Part shown: positions 25,799 through 33,911 of the stretch, one piece after another
How the letters are laid out: every line of letters starts with the position of its first letter
Numbering within the stretch: the first letter of the stretch is position 1
NCBI GenBank assembly: GCA_016839745.1
Contig: JAEOTS010000044.1
Coordinates: forward strand, 1 to 64,000
Source: Promethearchaeota archaeon
Lineage (GTDB): Archaea > Asgardarchaeota > Lokiarchaeia > Sigyniarchaeales > SOKP01
DNA: 64,000 bases
Direction: 5' to 3'
The notes under the pieces: generated by a model
The model's input: only the letters and a program-made list of their open reading frames with translations
What the model was told of the DNA's origin: nothing
Databases searched by the model: none
Made by a program: the position numbers and the translations under genes

Positions 25799-26812
25799 CT
25801 AATTCCATATGATCTGTTCATAATTACACTTATTACATTCGATAGATTTACCTCTTCCCGGAAAGTAAGGTAATGTATTACCACAATATTTGCATTCCAA
25901 GGGGTAAATTTGATCCTCTGAAGAAATTTGACCAAGTTGTATCATTTCGCGTTTAAAAATGTTAACAAAATTTGTTAAGACAGATATAAGAAGGTGAGGA
26001 TTTGACGAGGCTGCTAACCACTCTATTTTACCAGCCAGAATCTGCCCAATTACTAAGATATCATTTCCTGACACAATATCTGTGCCATAAAACCAGCTAA
26101 TTTTATTATTTTGATTTTTAAGAATTAATTGAAAATTAGTATCATGGATAGTTTTAATGATCTGTTCAAAGAAGTAATTCTCGTCAAATATCCCGTCAAA
26201 GTCAATCCCGATACTTTTATTTGCTTTTTTTATCCATGGTTTTTCTAAAAATCTTTTAATATCTGATTGTGGTATTATTTTTCTTTCAATACTAAACGGG
26301 TTTAATTCAATATTAATAGAATCAGTATCGATTGCTCTAATAAAATCTGCGTTGTTAACAAAAGTGATAAAAGATTTAATCTTACCTTTCCTTTCTAATA
26401 ATAACGGACAGAGATACAAATTAATTTGCTTCTGGGAATTACCGTTCAAAAGTTCAAATTCCATTTTAACTTGTTTCTCTTCGATTCCTTCATTCTTACT
26501 TTCATCTCCAGATTTAAGAGATTCTATCGTTAATGTTGGTGGAGTGCTTCTACAAAGCCTGAAAAATTCTGGAATAATGATTCTAATTTTAACTTCTGTT
26601 ATAGGATCAGAGCTTTGATTCTTTATTAGCAGAGAATAAAGATAATTTCCTCCAAAAGGGATTAATTTATAGACCATATTTATTTTATCTTCTTGATCGA
26701 TATATTGTAGAGGTTCAGATTCGAATTCATTAGAGTCTTTGGAGGATTGTTCTCTAAATAATATTAATTCGTGCACATCCTCTGGGTTTTGATCGATCTT
26801 TTTCTTAGCCAT
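25799..26812 (-). CDS. Unknown protein: beta-sandwich-like domain plus C-terminal zinc ribbon
   Basis: A 337-residue protein of no recognised family. After a charged N-terminus, residues about 45-165 read as alternating strands (NYLYSLLIKNQSSDPITEVKI, then LNGNSQKQINLYLCPLL) like an Ig-type beta-sandwich. About 185-300 is mixed alpha/beta (IKRFLEKPWIKK...ILVIGQILAGKIEWLAASSN...LLISVLTNFVNIFKRE). The C-terminus is a zinc ribbon with CKYCG and CNKCN knuckles. The order sandwich plus alpha/beta platform recalls the appendage domains of eukaryotic adaptor and COPI coats, but I see no diagnostic residue, so this is only a fold hypothesis. The gene is divergent from the winged-helix/JAMM pair, 131 bases away. 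Confidence 0.55.
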   Translation of the reverse strand: MAKKKIDQNPEDVHELILFREQSSKDSNEFESEPLQYIDQEDKINMVYKLIPFGGNYLYSLLIKNQSSDPITEVKIRIIIPEFFRLCRSTPPTLTIESLKSGDESKNEGIEEKQVKMEFELLNGNSQKQINLYLCPLLLERKGKIKSFITFVNNADFIRAIDTDSINIELNPFSIERKIIPQSDIKRFLEKPWIKKANKSIGIDFDGIFDENYFFEQIIKTIHDTNFQLILKNQNNKISWFYGTDIVSGNDILVIGQILAGKIEWLAASSNPHLLISVLTNFVNIFKREMIQLGQISSEDQIYPLECKYCGNTLPYFPGRGKSIECNKCNYEQIIWN

Positions 26813-26943
26813 GAAAATATACGCCGACTTTTCGATAAATTGATTATTATCGATTATATAGAAGGAATATTACTATTTTAATTTATAATTTTTTTTGAAC
26901 TAATGTTTTTTTTATAGATGGTTTCCTAAGATCTATCAACACT

Positions 26944-27636
26944 ATGAAAGAACTGAGCGAATTAGAACCATTATTTGAAAGTCGTACTATTAAACCTACC
27001 TTCGAATATGTTCATGTCTTATTATCACTATTTATATTTGGAGAAAATTCAGAAGGTATTGGAAGATATCGCCTTAAGGAAGAGTTACAGATTGGTTCGG
27101 GGACGGCTAAATCTTTATTTAAAAAATTGAAAGATGTTAGTAAATTTATCATGGTTCCAAGTGAGGGAAAAGGAAGTAATAGTGAAATACAGAGAAAGGG
27201 ACATATATTAACGGAAAAAGGTTATAATTTTTTAACAAAAATTAAAAAAAAGATTCCTATTTTAGAGAAAGCAAATTTGAAGTTTTTGAAAGAGATTATT
27301 ATTGAACCTGAAAATGTCAATCCTTATTTCTGTTTAGTTAAGAACGCTGCTAAAAATATTAATGATGGAATAGAGCAAAGAGATGCTGCAATAAAGATTG
27401 ATGGTTCTGGAGCCACATGTCTTATCTATAACGGGAAAGATATGTATTTTCCAACAAAAGCAAGTAACATAAATGAGAGAGAGAAAATAAATCAAAACAC
27501 ATTGAATTATTTTAAAACTGAGATTGAAGACGCAAATGTGAAATTCGAAATTAACGATGTAATTATTATTGGTTCCGGAGATAATCCACAAAAGTCACGA
27601 TTAGCTACCCTAAACGCGGCTTTAACTTTATTTTGA
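26944..27636 (+). CDS. Winged-helix protein, DUF4443-like
   Basis: A 230-residue protein. The first 95 residues are a winged helix: PTFEYVHVLLSLFIF, then GIGRYRLKEELQIGSGTAKSLFKKL as the recognition helix, and a wing ending in LTEKGYNFLTKIKKK. This pattern fits the archaeal DUF4443 family, which I recall as a helix-turn-helix protein with a unique C-terminal half. Residues 100-230 form an alpha/beta domain (ATCLIYNGKDMYFPTK, VIIIGSGDNPQKSRLATLNAAL) that may bind a small ligand. It lies 20 bases upstream of a JAMM peptidase gene and is presumably co-transcribed with it, so it could control or accompany that activity. No Shine-Dalgarno is obvious at the ATG. Confidence 0.65.
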   Translation: MKELSELEPLFESRTIKPTFEYVHVLLSLFIFGENSEGIGRYRLKEELQIGSGTAKSLFKKLKDVSKFIMVPSEGKGSNSEIQRKGHILTEKGYNFLTKIKKKIPILEKANLKFLKEIIIEPENVNPYFCLVKNAAKNINDGIEQRDAAIKIDGSGATCLIYNGKDMYFPTKASNINEREKINQNTLNYFKTEIEDANVKFEINDVIIIGSGDNPQKSRLATLNAALTLF

Positions 27637-27656
27637 TTCTAAGTATTTGACATAAA

Positions 27657-28136
27657 ATGAGATTTGAAAACGATATAGTTTTTGTGATAGACAGGAATTT
27701 AATTAGTGACATTAATAAATGTATTGAGAAAGCCCACCCAAACGAAGCATGTGGTTTTATTTTTGGTGATATTCAAGAATTTAATAATAATGGTGATTTT
27801 AAATATAAATATTCCAGTGAAATTTTTCAGTGCATTGAATCTAGCATATCAAGTCCCGCGTCATTTTTAATAGATAATGATAAAAAAATATTGGAGCTAT
27901 CAAACACTACATTAAAAAAGAAAGGCTTAAAACTATTAGCTATTTTTCACTCTCATCCTGCGGGAGCAAATCCTAGTAGTATTGATAAAAAATGTATGAA
28001 ATATTATCATAATTGTGGTATAAAAAAGTTTACTCATTTAGTTTGGATAATAGTAGATTCCAGAAATAAAGATAGTAATGGATTTATTTATTTGGACAAT
28101 AAGCTTACTAAGATAAAAATAGAAGTAAGTGAATAA
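27657..28136 (+). CDS. JAMM/MPN+ metallopeptidase
   Basis: A 159-residue single-domain JAMM peptidase. Zinc ligands and the catalytic acid are visible: E30 in PNEACGFIFGD, H98 and H100 in HSHP, and D110 after PSSID. Archaeal relatives (HvJAMM1-type) remove ubiquitin-like SAMP modifiers; eukaryotic relatives are Rpn11 and CSN5. One oddity is that only five residues separate HSHP from the serine, whereas the usual HxHPx6SxxD has six; the nucleotide sequence confirms this. It is the second gene of an operon with a winged-helix protein, and faces the proteasome beta gene 70 bases away, a link that supports a role in protein tagging or turnover. No ubiquitin-like, E1 or E2 gene lies in the window. 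It could instead trim cofactor-type peptides. Confidence 0.82.
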   Translation: MRFENDIVFVIDRNLISDINKCIEKAHPNEACGFIFGDIQEFNNNGDFKYKYSSEIFQCIESSISSPASFLIDNDKKILELSNTTLKKKGLKLLAIFHSHPAGANPSSIDKKCMKYYHNCGIKKFTHLVWIIVDSRNKDSNGFIYLDNKLTKIKIEVSE

Positions 28137-28206
28137 TAATATTACAAAATAATTTTATGTTTCAATTCTAAAACGAAAATAATAAAAGATTAAGAGATAA
28201 TACGAT

Positions 28207-28860
28207 TTATTGAACTTGATTATAACCCGTTTTGTCAATGGTGCAAATTTGAATATCAAATCCCGAAGCAGCGTCTCTTTCTCGAGAGCTTGATATTGCT
28301 GTTTTTATTAAGTTGATTCCAGTAGCTTTAGTCATATTTGGTTTCCAATCTGCTTCTAAAACACCAATAGAAAATGGAGAACCTGAGCCAAAAGAAATAA
28401 AATTCTCTTCTTCGTATAGGGTTCCTAGCAAATCAACACCATAAAGGAGTCCACTTTTCTTTTTTAGGGAATATCCCCCAACAATCATCATACATAGAAA
28501 ATACGATCTTCCGCTAAATAGAATATTTCTAGTCATACTGGCGATGTATTGTGGATCTGGCACTTTTTCCCCTTCTACTTGCTTCAATCTCGAGAGAGCT
28601 TTAAGTTGATTAACAACATATTGACAATCTGCCACTCCTCCAGAAATAGTAGCACATGTATAATCATTAATCTTAAATAGCTTCTGAGCGGTCTTAGTAG
28701 CTACAGTATATCCCGCTGTAGCTTGGGACTCAGTTCCAACTACTACACCATCTTTGACAATAATTCCTACCGTTGTCGTACTTGATCTAACTATTTTATT
28801 TAGTGTATCCTTGTCAATGTTAAGCTTATTGGGCTTATTTTCCATCATTCTCTTCAACAA
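28207..28860 (-). CDS. psmB: Proteasome subunit beta
   Basis: The catalytic beta subunit of the archaeal 20S proteasome, an N-terminal threonine protease. It has a propeptide of about 27 residues that is removed to expose Thr28 (TTTVGI). Numbered from that threonine, Glu17 (TESQATAG), Lys33 (TAQKLF) and the RERDAASG segment with Asp166 and Ser169 equivalents are kept, so it should be active. The residue before the cleavage point is Ser instead of the usual Gly. The start given is TTG; an ATG at 28846-28848 (residue 5) or 28843-28845 is as likely. An alpha subunit and the PAN/Cdc48 ATPase are not in the window. It is convergent with the JAMM peptidase gene and divergent from rps8e. Confidence 0.93.
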   Translation of the reverse strand: MLKRMMENKPNKLNIDKDTLNKIVRSSTTTVGIIVKDGVVVGTESQATAGYTVATKTAQKLFKINDYTCATISGGVADCQYVVNQLKALSRLKQVEGEKVPDPQYIASMTRNILFSGRSYFLCMMIVGGYSLKKKSGLLYGVDLLGTLYEEENFISFGSGSPFSIGVLEADWKPNMTKATGINLIKTAISSSRERDAASGFDIQICTIDKTGYNQVQ

Positions 28861-29037
28861 ACAATAATTATTCAGTAGTATATATTCGATAATTTAATAA
28901 TTATACTTAATAAAATAATCTTTACTATTTCTATTTTTCTTTTAGAAATTATAAACTTCGATTCTAAACACAAAAATTTTAAAGAAATAGTATATTATCG
29001 TTTATATCATAGTCAACCCGACAAGTGTCAATATATC

Positions 29038-29421
29038 ATGGCAAGAAGTCAAGCAAGGAGTAAAAGAAAATATACAGGGAAAAAGTACAAATATTTCCAT
29101 AAAAAAAGGAAAAGAGAATTAAATCGCCCCTCAATAGAAACTCAAATAGGACAGGAAAAGAAAAAGAAACAGCGTACTTTAGGAGGTAATTCTAAACTTA
29201 AGTTATTCTCGTCGACTTTCATAAATGTAACAGATCTTACTACAAATAAGACTTCTAAGGTCAAGATATTAAAATTCGAAAGCAATGCTGCTTCTAAGGA
29301 TTTAAATAGGCGTCATATTCTTACTAAGGGTGCTATTGTTGAAACCGAATTGGGAAAAGCAAGAATCTCAAGTCGTCCAGGGCAACACGGAATTCTAAAT
29401 GGAATTCTAATAAGTGAATAA
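29038..29421 (+). CDS. rps8e: Ribosomal protein S8e
   Basis: A 127-residue small-subunit ribosomal protein found in archaea and eukaryotes. The first 55 residues are very basic, as expected for rRNA binding, and contain the family start ARSQARSKRKYTGKKY and the segment QRTLGGNSKLKLF. The C-terminal half is the small beta-barrel with NAASKDLNRRHILTKGAIVETELGKARISSRPGQHG, matching the family signature. Length is normal for archaea. A TTTATATCA box lies about 35 bases upstream; no strong Shine-Dalgarno is seen, so the transcript may have a short leader. It converges on hypA, 7 bases away. Confidence 0.95.
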   Translation: MARSQARSKRKYTGKKYKYFHKKRKRELNRPSIETQIGQEKKKKQRTLGGNSKLKLFSSTFINVTDLTTNKTSKVKILKFESNAASKDLNRRHILTKGAIVETELGKARISSRPGQHGILNGILISE

Positions 29422-29428
29422 TTTTTAC

Positions 29429-29800
29429 TCATTCTTGTATTTTAATGTTTTTTATGTTCGCTTTCTTCCCTTCTATAATTTCAGTATTTTTGCTTTGGCA
29501 ATGTTTGCATTGAAACAATTGCAATCCTGTTAGATGTGCTTCATCGCTTAAAGTTACGGTCGAAGTTTTATTACATTCCCTACATTTTATTTTTCCCGGA
29601 GTAAGTTCTATTACTAATTCCGCACCCTCTGCTATTGAACCACTGGTAGCCATTTCGAAAGACTTTTTAAGAAGTTCTGGGACGATCAGAGTTAATTCGC
29701 CAATTTCGAGATAAACTTCTGAAATCTTTTTAGCATTGTATTTTATGGCTGTTGCCTCGGCGACTTTAAAAATATTGTAAGCAAAAGAAAATTCGTGCAT
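29429..29800 (-). CDS. hypA: Hydrogenase maturation nickel chaperone HypA
   Basis: A 123-residue nickel metallochaperone that, with HypB, delivers nickel to [NiFe] hydrogenase. The N-terminus is MHEFS, which supplies the nickel-binding His2, and the zinc site is formed by CRECNK and CKHCQS. Length and order match the family. It lies 9 bases downstream of the SRP19 gene on the same strand, so the two share an operon. Its presence implies a [NiFe] hydrogenase elsewhere in the genome, though none is in the window. The gene ends 7 bases from the convergent rps8e. Confidence 0.93.
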   Translation of the reverse strand: MHEFSFAYNIFKVAEATAIKYNAKKISEVYLEIGELTLIVPELLKKSFEMATSGSIAEGAELVIELTPGKIKCRECNKTSTVTLSDEAHLTGLQLFQCKHCQSKNTEIIEGKKANIKNIKIQE

Positions 29801-29809
29801 GATATTTGG

Positions 29810-30106
29810 TTAGTTCTTTGATTGCGCCTTTTTAATTTCTTTAGCAACTTCTATTAAGACTCTACTTTTTTTCTTACCTCTCGTATCAATTGATACTCTG
29901 CCGGGATCGTCCCACCATGTTCTAGGATATTTGTAACCTTTTTCGTGATGAGCAGTATAACCCAGTCTCTTAGCTGCATTTAAAATATCGTTTGTATTGA
30001 TTTTATCTATAGCAAATTTCTTTGGGATGCGCCTTCCATTTGATCTACTCCTTTTTGCATCAAAATATTGAGGCCAAAAAATAATAAATGGTTTTCTGGA
30101 GCGCAT
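29810..30106 (-). CDS. srp19: Signal recognition particle subunit SRP19
   Basis: A 98-residue SRP19. It binds the tips of helices 6 and 8 of SRP RNA and lets SRP54 bind. Family features are seen in order: IIFWPQYFDAKRSRSNGRRIPK, AIDKINTNDILNAAKRLGY and PRTWWDDPGRVSID, with a basic tail. Length is that of archaeal members. The SRP RNA gene was not found in the window. It is the first gene of a two-gene operon with hypA, and starts 187 bases before the tRNA-Pro gene, which is on the other strand. Confidence 0.94.
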   Translation of the reverse strand: MRSRKPFIIFWPQYFDAKRSRSNGRRIPKKFAIDKINTNDILNAAKRLGYTAHHEKGYKYPRTWWDDPGRVSIDTRGKKKSRVLIEVAKEIKKAQSKN

Positions 30107-30293
30107 GTTTAAATCTAGGGTTGAGTTAATTTAAGAAAATAATAAGAATAAAAAACCTCTAAAGAATTTAAAAATTATTGGTTTTAAATATAAGATAATT
30201 AAAAATAAATAGAATTTATGATTTTAATTTATAAAAATCTAAGTTGGACTGATTTTTCTGTGTAGAGTATAAGAATTACATCCTTTTTTAGAA

Positions 30294-30397
30294 GGGAGGG
30301 TGGTCTAGCTTGGTATGATACAGTAAAACGATAAGTTTTACAGCTTAAGACTTGGCTGGGGGCCAAGTGGCCGGGGGTTCGAATCCCTCCCCTCCCA
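30294..30397 (+). tRNA. tRNA-Pro(GGG) with a 30-base insertion between D and anticodon stems
   Basis: The acceptor stem is GGGAGGG (30294-30300) with CCCTCCC (30390-30396) and discriminator A. The D-arm TGGTCTAGCTTGGTATGAT matches archaeal and eukaryotic tRNA-Pro. The anticodon stem CTTGG/CCAAG holds loop CTGGGGG with anticodon GGG at 30358-30360. The T-arm is GGGGG-TTCGAAT-CCCTC. Between the D-stem end (30319) and the anticodon stem (30351) lie 31 bases where a mature tRNA has one (position 26), so about 30 bases must be removed. The insertion contains a 7-bp hairpin GTAAAAC-GATAA-GTTTTAC (30323-30341). CCA is not encoded. Identity is certain; that the insertion is an intron is inference. 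Confidence 0.9.
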
Positions 30398-30547
30398 TCT
30401 TAAATTCTTGAAAATTATGATTTTTAATTATTAACCGCATTTTTTGATACTAAAAATATTAATAGTTTACTGTAAATAGGCTATAAATTTTTAAGGAGAA
30501 ATAATCTATTTGTTATTTAAAAATCAATTAAAAATAAGTGAATTAAA

Positions 30548-30844
30548 ATGAGTAAACTTCAAGAGTCAGATTTGTTAATGCGAATTATGGCAATTGCTAG
30601 TGGAATTGTAGCGTTAATTGAGGCAGTCTTAAAAATTATAGGCGTTGAAATTTTGTTTTGGTGGGGTTGGATAGGAGGTGCAGTTGCGTTTGTTTTAGCA
30701 ATCCTTGTGATTTTACTAGGGATCAGACCAATTCATTACACTCCCGTGTTTCTGGGCATTTTAGGCGTTGGAATCATATTTTTTGGAGTTTTAATTGGTG
30801 GGATAATAGTCCTTATAGCTACTATTCTTGGAGCAATTACCTAA
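30548..30844 (+). CDS. Small three-helix membrane protein
   Basis: A 98-residue protein with three hydrophobic segments (about 13-31, 34-56 and 63-96), few charged residues and no known motif. Glycine-rich stretches such as LGILGVGIIFFGVLIGGI are typical of packed membrane helices. It may be a small subunit or a stand-alone membrane protein; function is unknown. The ATG at 30548 follows an AAAAATAAGTGAATTAAA leader without a good Shine-Dalgarno. A short AT-rich tail separates it from the aldo/keto reductase gene. Confidence 0.6.
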   Translation: MSKLQESDLLMRIMAIASGIVALIEAVLKIIGVEILFWWGWIGGAVAFVLAILVILLGIRPIHYTPVFLGILGVGIIFFGVLIGGIIVLIATILGAIT

Positions 30845-30957
30845 TTTTTTTTTCTTTTTACATTTTTTGCGAATCACGTAAGAGTAAAAAATTTTTTATA
30901 ATGAAAATTCTTAAATTTTCAATATACGATTACATGCATAATTTTAGGTATTGAAAT

Positions 30958-31785
30958 GTGACATATTTAAACATTAATTCGAGCGTTAAACTGAATAATG
31001 GAGTATATATGCCTATTTTTGGACTAGGGACATGGCCTCTTAAAGGTAAAGCGGTATATCAGGCAGTTTTATGGGCTCTGGAAATTGGATATAGACTTAT
31101 TGATAGTGCGTCTTTCTATGGAAATGAAAAACAGGTAGGAGAAGCTTTAGAGAAAACAAAAATTCTACGAGATGATATATTTATCACTACTAAAGTATGG
31201 AATAGCGATCAAGGTTATGAAAATACACTAGCTGCTTTTGATAGGAGCCTTAAACTATTAAATCTCGACTATATAGATTTGTATCTTATGCACTGGCCCG
31301 TAAAGGGATTAAGAAACGAAACATGGAAAGCTCTTGAAAAAATATATGACAATGGAAGAGTTAGGGCGATTGGGGTCAGTAATTTTACAATTCGGCATTT
31401 AGATGAATTAAAAACTACTTTAAAGTTAATGCCTACTGTAAATCAAGTAGAATTTTCCCCATTTTTATATCAGAAAGAGTTATTGGAGTATTGTAAATCA
31501 AATAAAATCGTCATAGAAGCTTATAGTCCTTTAACAAAAGCTAAGAAATTAAATGATTCAACTCTAATGACTATCGGGCAAAAGTATAGCAAATCTCCGG
31601 CTCAAGTATTAATTAGGTGGGATTTACAACATGATATAGTTACTATTCCAAAATCGGGTGATAAGCAACATCTAATTGATAACGCTAATGTGTTTGATTT
31701 TAGTTTAGATGAATCTGATATGCGACAACTTGATGATTTGAACGAAGATTTTCGATTAATTGATGATCCAAACCTAATTGATTAG
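30958..31785 (+). CDS. Aldo/keto reductase
   Basis: A 275-residue NADPH-dependent reductase of aldehydes or ketones, with a TIM-barrel fold. The catalytic tetrad is D49 (LIDSAS), Y54 (FYGNE), K79 (TTKVW) and H112 (LMHWP). The start FGLGTWPLKG and the NADPH-binding IPKSG near the C-terminus match the 2,5-diketo-gluconate reductase-like branch. Substrate is not known. It starts with GTG at 30958. It is a single gene, converging on mtxX. Confidence 0.9.
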   Translation: MTYLNINSSVKLNNGVYMPIFGLGTWPLKGKAVYQAVLWALEIGYRLIDSASFYGNEKQVGEALEKTKILRDDIFITTKVWNSDQGYENTLAAFDRSLKLLNLDYIDLYLMHWPVKGLRNETWKALEKIYDNGRVRAIGVSNFTIRHLDELKTTLKLMPTVNQVEFSPFLYQKELLEYCKSNKIVIEAYSPLTKAKKLNDSTLMTIGQKYSKSPAQVLIRWDLQHDIVTIPKSGDKQHLIDNANVFDFSLDESDMRQLDDLNEDFRLIDDPNLID

Positions 31786-31827
31786 AATTTTAATAAATTT
31801 ACTCTTTAATTCTTAAAATTTTTGCCA

Positions 31828-32694
31828 TCAGTATGATTTTGCAAGAGCGAGAATAATTCCCCCAAAAATTTCTGAATAATCACCCACGCGAGAAGTATCT
31901 ATTATATTATAACCAATATCCATGTATATTGCCCCATATGCTTTACCTCCGCCTAAATGAACTAATGTGCGATAAATTAGATTTCCGGCTATCCCGTTAG
32001 GAGCTAAAATTAAGTTGGATTTATCCTTAATTGCATTTTCAATCAAAATCTCCACATGCTCTATTTCTAAATCTGGTTTTTCTAACTTAAAAAAATCTAT
32101 TAATTCTTTAGCTTCTTTTATGCTTTTATCTATATTAACATTTCTCCCAATATCTCCGAGCCTACCGCCACTTAAAACACTAATCCTCGGTTCAATATTT
32201 AAAGTATTTAATTCTATAAGTGCCTTCTTTATGAACACCTTTTTGCTGTTTAGATTATTACACTCGTCAATACCAACTGGACCAAAAAAGAATTGATGAC
32301 CTGAATTTGTCTCTAATAAAGCTAAACGGTTTATTTCTGATATATTTAAAACTACATCAAGAGTTTTCAAGAATTTATTTGAACTTAAACTTCCTCTGAC
32401 AGCACAAGATATGAGTTTATCATTTAAATAATTCAATAACTCAGATGTTGGATCACTTGAATCGATTAAAACTATAGTGTTTTCTTTTTCGTTTTCTTTG
32501 TACAAGGGAAATTTAGCGATTTCTTCAATTTGATTTTCAGTTCCAAAGAAAAAAAAGGAGGACTTATTAAATTTTAATATTTCCAAAGTAGCTTTTAGTA
32601 TTTTGATGTTATGAGTAGCCGAATCGCCTAATCCAATCCCAATTTTTGATATTATATCTTCAGCTTTCTTCCTAAAAGCGTCTAAAATTGTCAT
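31828..32694 (-). CDS. mtxX: MtxX-like protein (phosphotransacetylase-fold, methanogen marker 4)
   Basis: A 288-residue protein resembling MtxX/methanogenesis marker 4, a member of the phosphate acetyl/butyryltransferase fold family linked to methyltransferases in methanogens. Matching features are IGIGLGDSATHN at the start, VRGSLSSNKFLK, the FFGPVGIDECNN segment, ISVLSGGRLGDIGRN and APNGIAGNLIYRTLVHLGGGKAYGA near the end. The assignment is from memory of the family and is fairly firm. No methanogenesis gene was seen in the window, so the protein may serve another methyl- or acyl-transfer system. It lies 18 bases downstream of a CPBP protease gene on the same strand and may be co-transcribed. 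Confidence 0.72.
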   Translation of the reverse strand: MTILDAFRKKAEDIISKIGIGLGDSATHNIKILKATLEILKFNKSSFFFFGTENQIEEIAKFPLYKENEKENTIVLIDSSDPTSELLNYLNDKLISCAVRGSLSSNKFLKTLDVVLNISEINRLALLETNSGHQFFFGPVGIDECNNLNSKKVFIKKALIELNTLNIEPRISVLSGGRLGDIGRNVNIDKSIKEAKELIDFFKLEKPDLEIEHVEILIENAIKDKSNLILAPNGIAGNLIYRTLVHLGGGKAYGAIYMDIGYNIIDTSRVGDYSEIFGGIILALAKSY

Positions 32695-32712
32695 TCAAAT
32701 TCTCAATTGATT

Positions 32713-33822
32713 TTAAAAAATATTAAAAACTAAAAACGCGAGGATAATTGTTATGGCGTTATAAACGCCATGAGTGATCATAACTGCTATTAAATTTTCT
32801 TTCCTCCAATAATATAGCAAGCCAAGCAAAAGAGAAATCGCGAAAAAGGGAAAAAAGTTGAGAAGTAAGGAGATTACAAATGTTGTCACTGATTCTGGGT
32901 ATAAGAATATTGCTATTAAGTGAACAGAAGAAAATATTAATGCCGTAACTAAAAGACCCCAGGTTTTACCTAAGCTTCGGACTAGTCCTTTTTGTAAAAA
33001 ACCTCGAAATAAAACTTCCTCGGATGTACCTATAATCACTATCATTATAATAACTAACAAGATAATGCTAATAATATCTGAAGATGCTATGAGTATATCT
33101 ACTTCACCAGGAGTTCCAATTATGCCTGATATAATTTCATAACCGAAAATTACTGTTAATAACATTTCCATAGCAAATGACACGAAAAGAACTAATAGAA
33201 CGCCTATAACAGCAAATCCTAATCCAATTAAAATTTCTTTAATAAGTTGGGTTTTATTAAAATCTTTTGTAGTAAATCCTAACAGTATTAATCGATTATT
33301 AATATTTGGTCTTTGTAAATATTTGCCAACATATAGAAACGGAACAATAAATAAGATTAATTCTATAAAGGAACTAAATATTATAAAATACGGATTAGCG
33401 ATTATATTATTTAATTCATCTAAACTGAGTGAAAAAAACATAAAAATAAATAATCCCAAAAAAGCGATTAAGTTCATTAGAAAAAAAGCTGCTGCTGTCA
33501 TTCCTACAGACTGCGGAATGCTCCATAATTTTTTATCTATCAGATTGGAGAGATCTTCCTCAGTGAGTTTTTCTCTTAACGGCTTATATAATCCATACTT
33601 ATAAGATTGATATGAACTAGGTGTTGGAGTGACGAGAGAAATAGTATCTTTGCGAGGGGGCATCCTCATATGGGTGTTAATATATTGAAGATCAACACCA
33701 CACTTAATACAGTATTGAATATGTTCAACTTGAGGTATCTTTGTCCCACATATTGGACAATAAGCCCATTTCAGCCTACTACGACTCAGCTCGTCTAAAT
33801 TCTTTTTCTCATTCATTCTCAT
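32713..33822 (-). CDS. Zinc ribbon plus CPBP-family intramembrane protease
   Basis: A 369-residue membrane protein. The N-terminal 45 residues hold a zinc ribbon (CPICG...CIKCG, near 22 and 38). After a linker, about eight membrane segments follow, and the CPBP protease motifs are EEVLFRGFLQ (near residue 268), a SVHLI segment, and THGVYNAI near the C-terminus. The fusion puts a probable nucleic-acid- or protein-binding ribbon on the cytoplasmic side of an intramembrane protease. Substrate unknown. It is followed after 18 bases by mtxX. A smaller CPBP protein without ribbon is at 3120-3704. Confidence 0.8.
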   Translation of the reverse strand: MRMNEKKNLDELSRSRLKWAYCPICGTKIPQVEHIQYCIKCGVDLQYINTHMRMPPRKDTISLVTPTPSSYQSYKYGLYKPLREKLTEEDLSNLIDKKLWSIPQSVGMTAAAFFLMNLIAFLGLFIFMFFSLSLDELNNIIANPYFIIFSSFIELILFIVPFLYVGKYLQRPNINNRLILLGFTTKDFNKTQLIKEILIGLGFAVIGVLLVLFVSFAMEMLLTVIFGYEIISGIIGTPGEVDILIASSDIISIILLVIIMIVIIGTSEEVLFRGFLQKGLVRSLGKTWGLLVTALIFSSVHLIAIFLYPESVTTFVISLLLNFFPFFAISLLLGLLYYWRKENLIAVMITHGVYNAITIILAFLVFNIF

Positions 33823-33911
33823 TTTAAATTAAGATTGATTGTGATATTTACTTTAGTTTTATTATTGTTTCTGATTTAAAAGTATAACGCGTATAAAATT
33901 GTTATGTCTAA

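Noticed and set aside
31828-32694. Ordinary phosphate acetyltransferase
   Set aside because: The fold fits, but VRGSLSSNK, the GPVGIDE segment and GGRLGDIGRN favour MtxX; acetyltransferase motifs are not clear.
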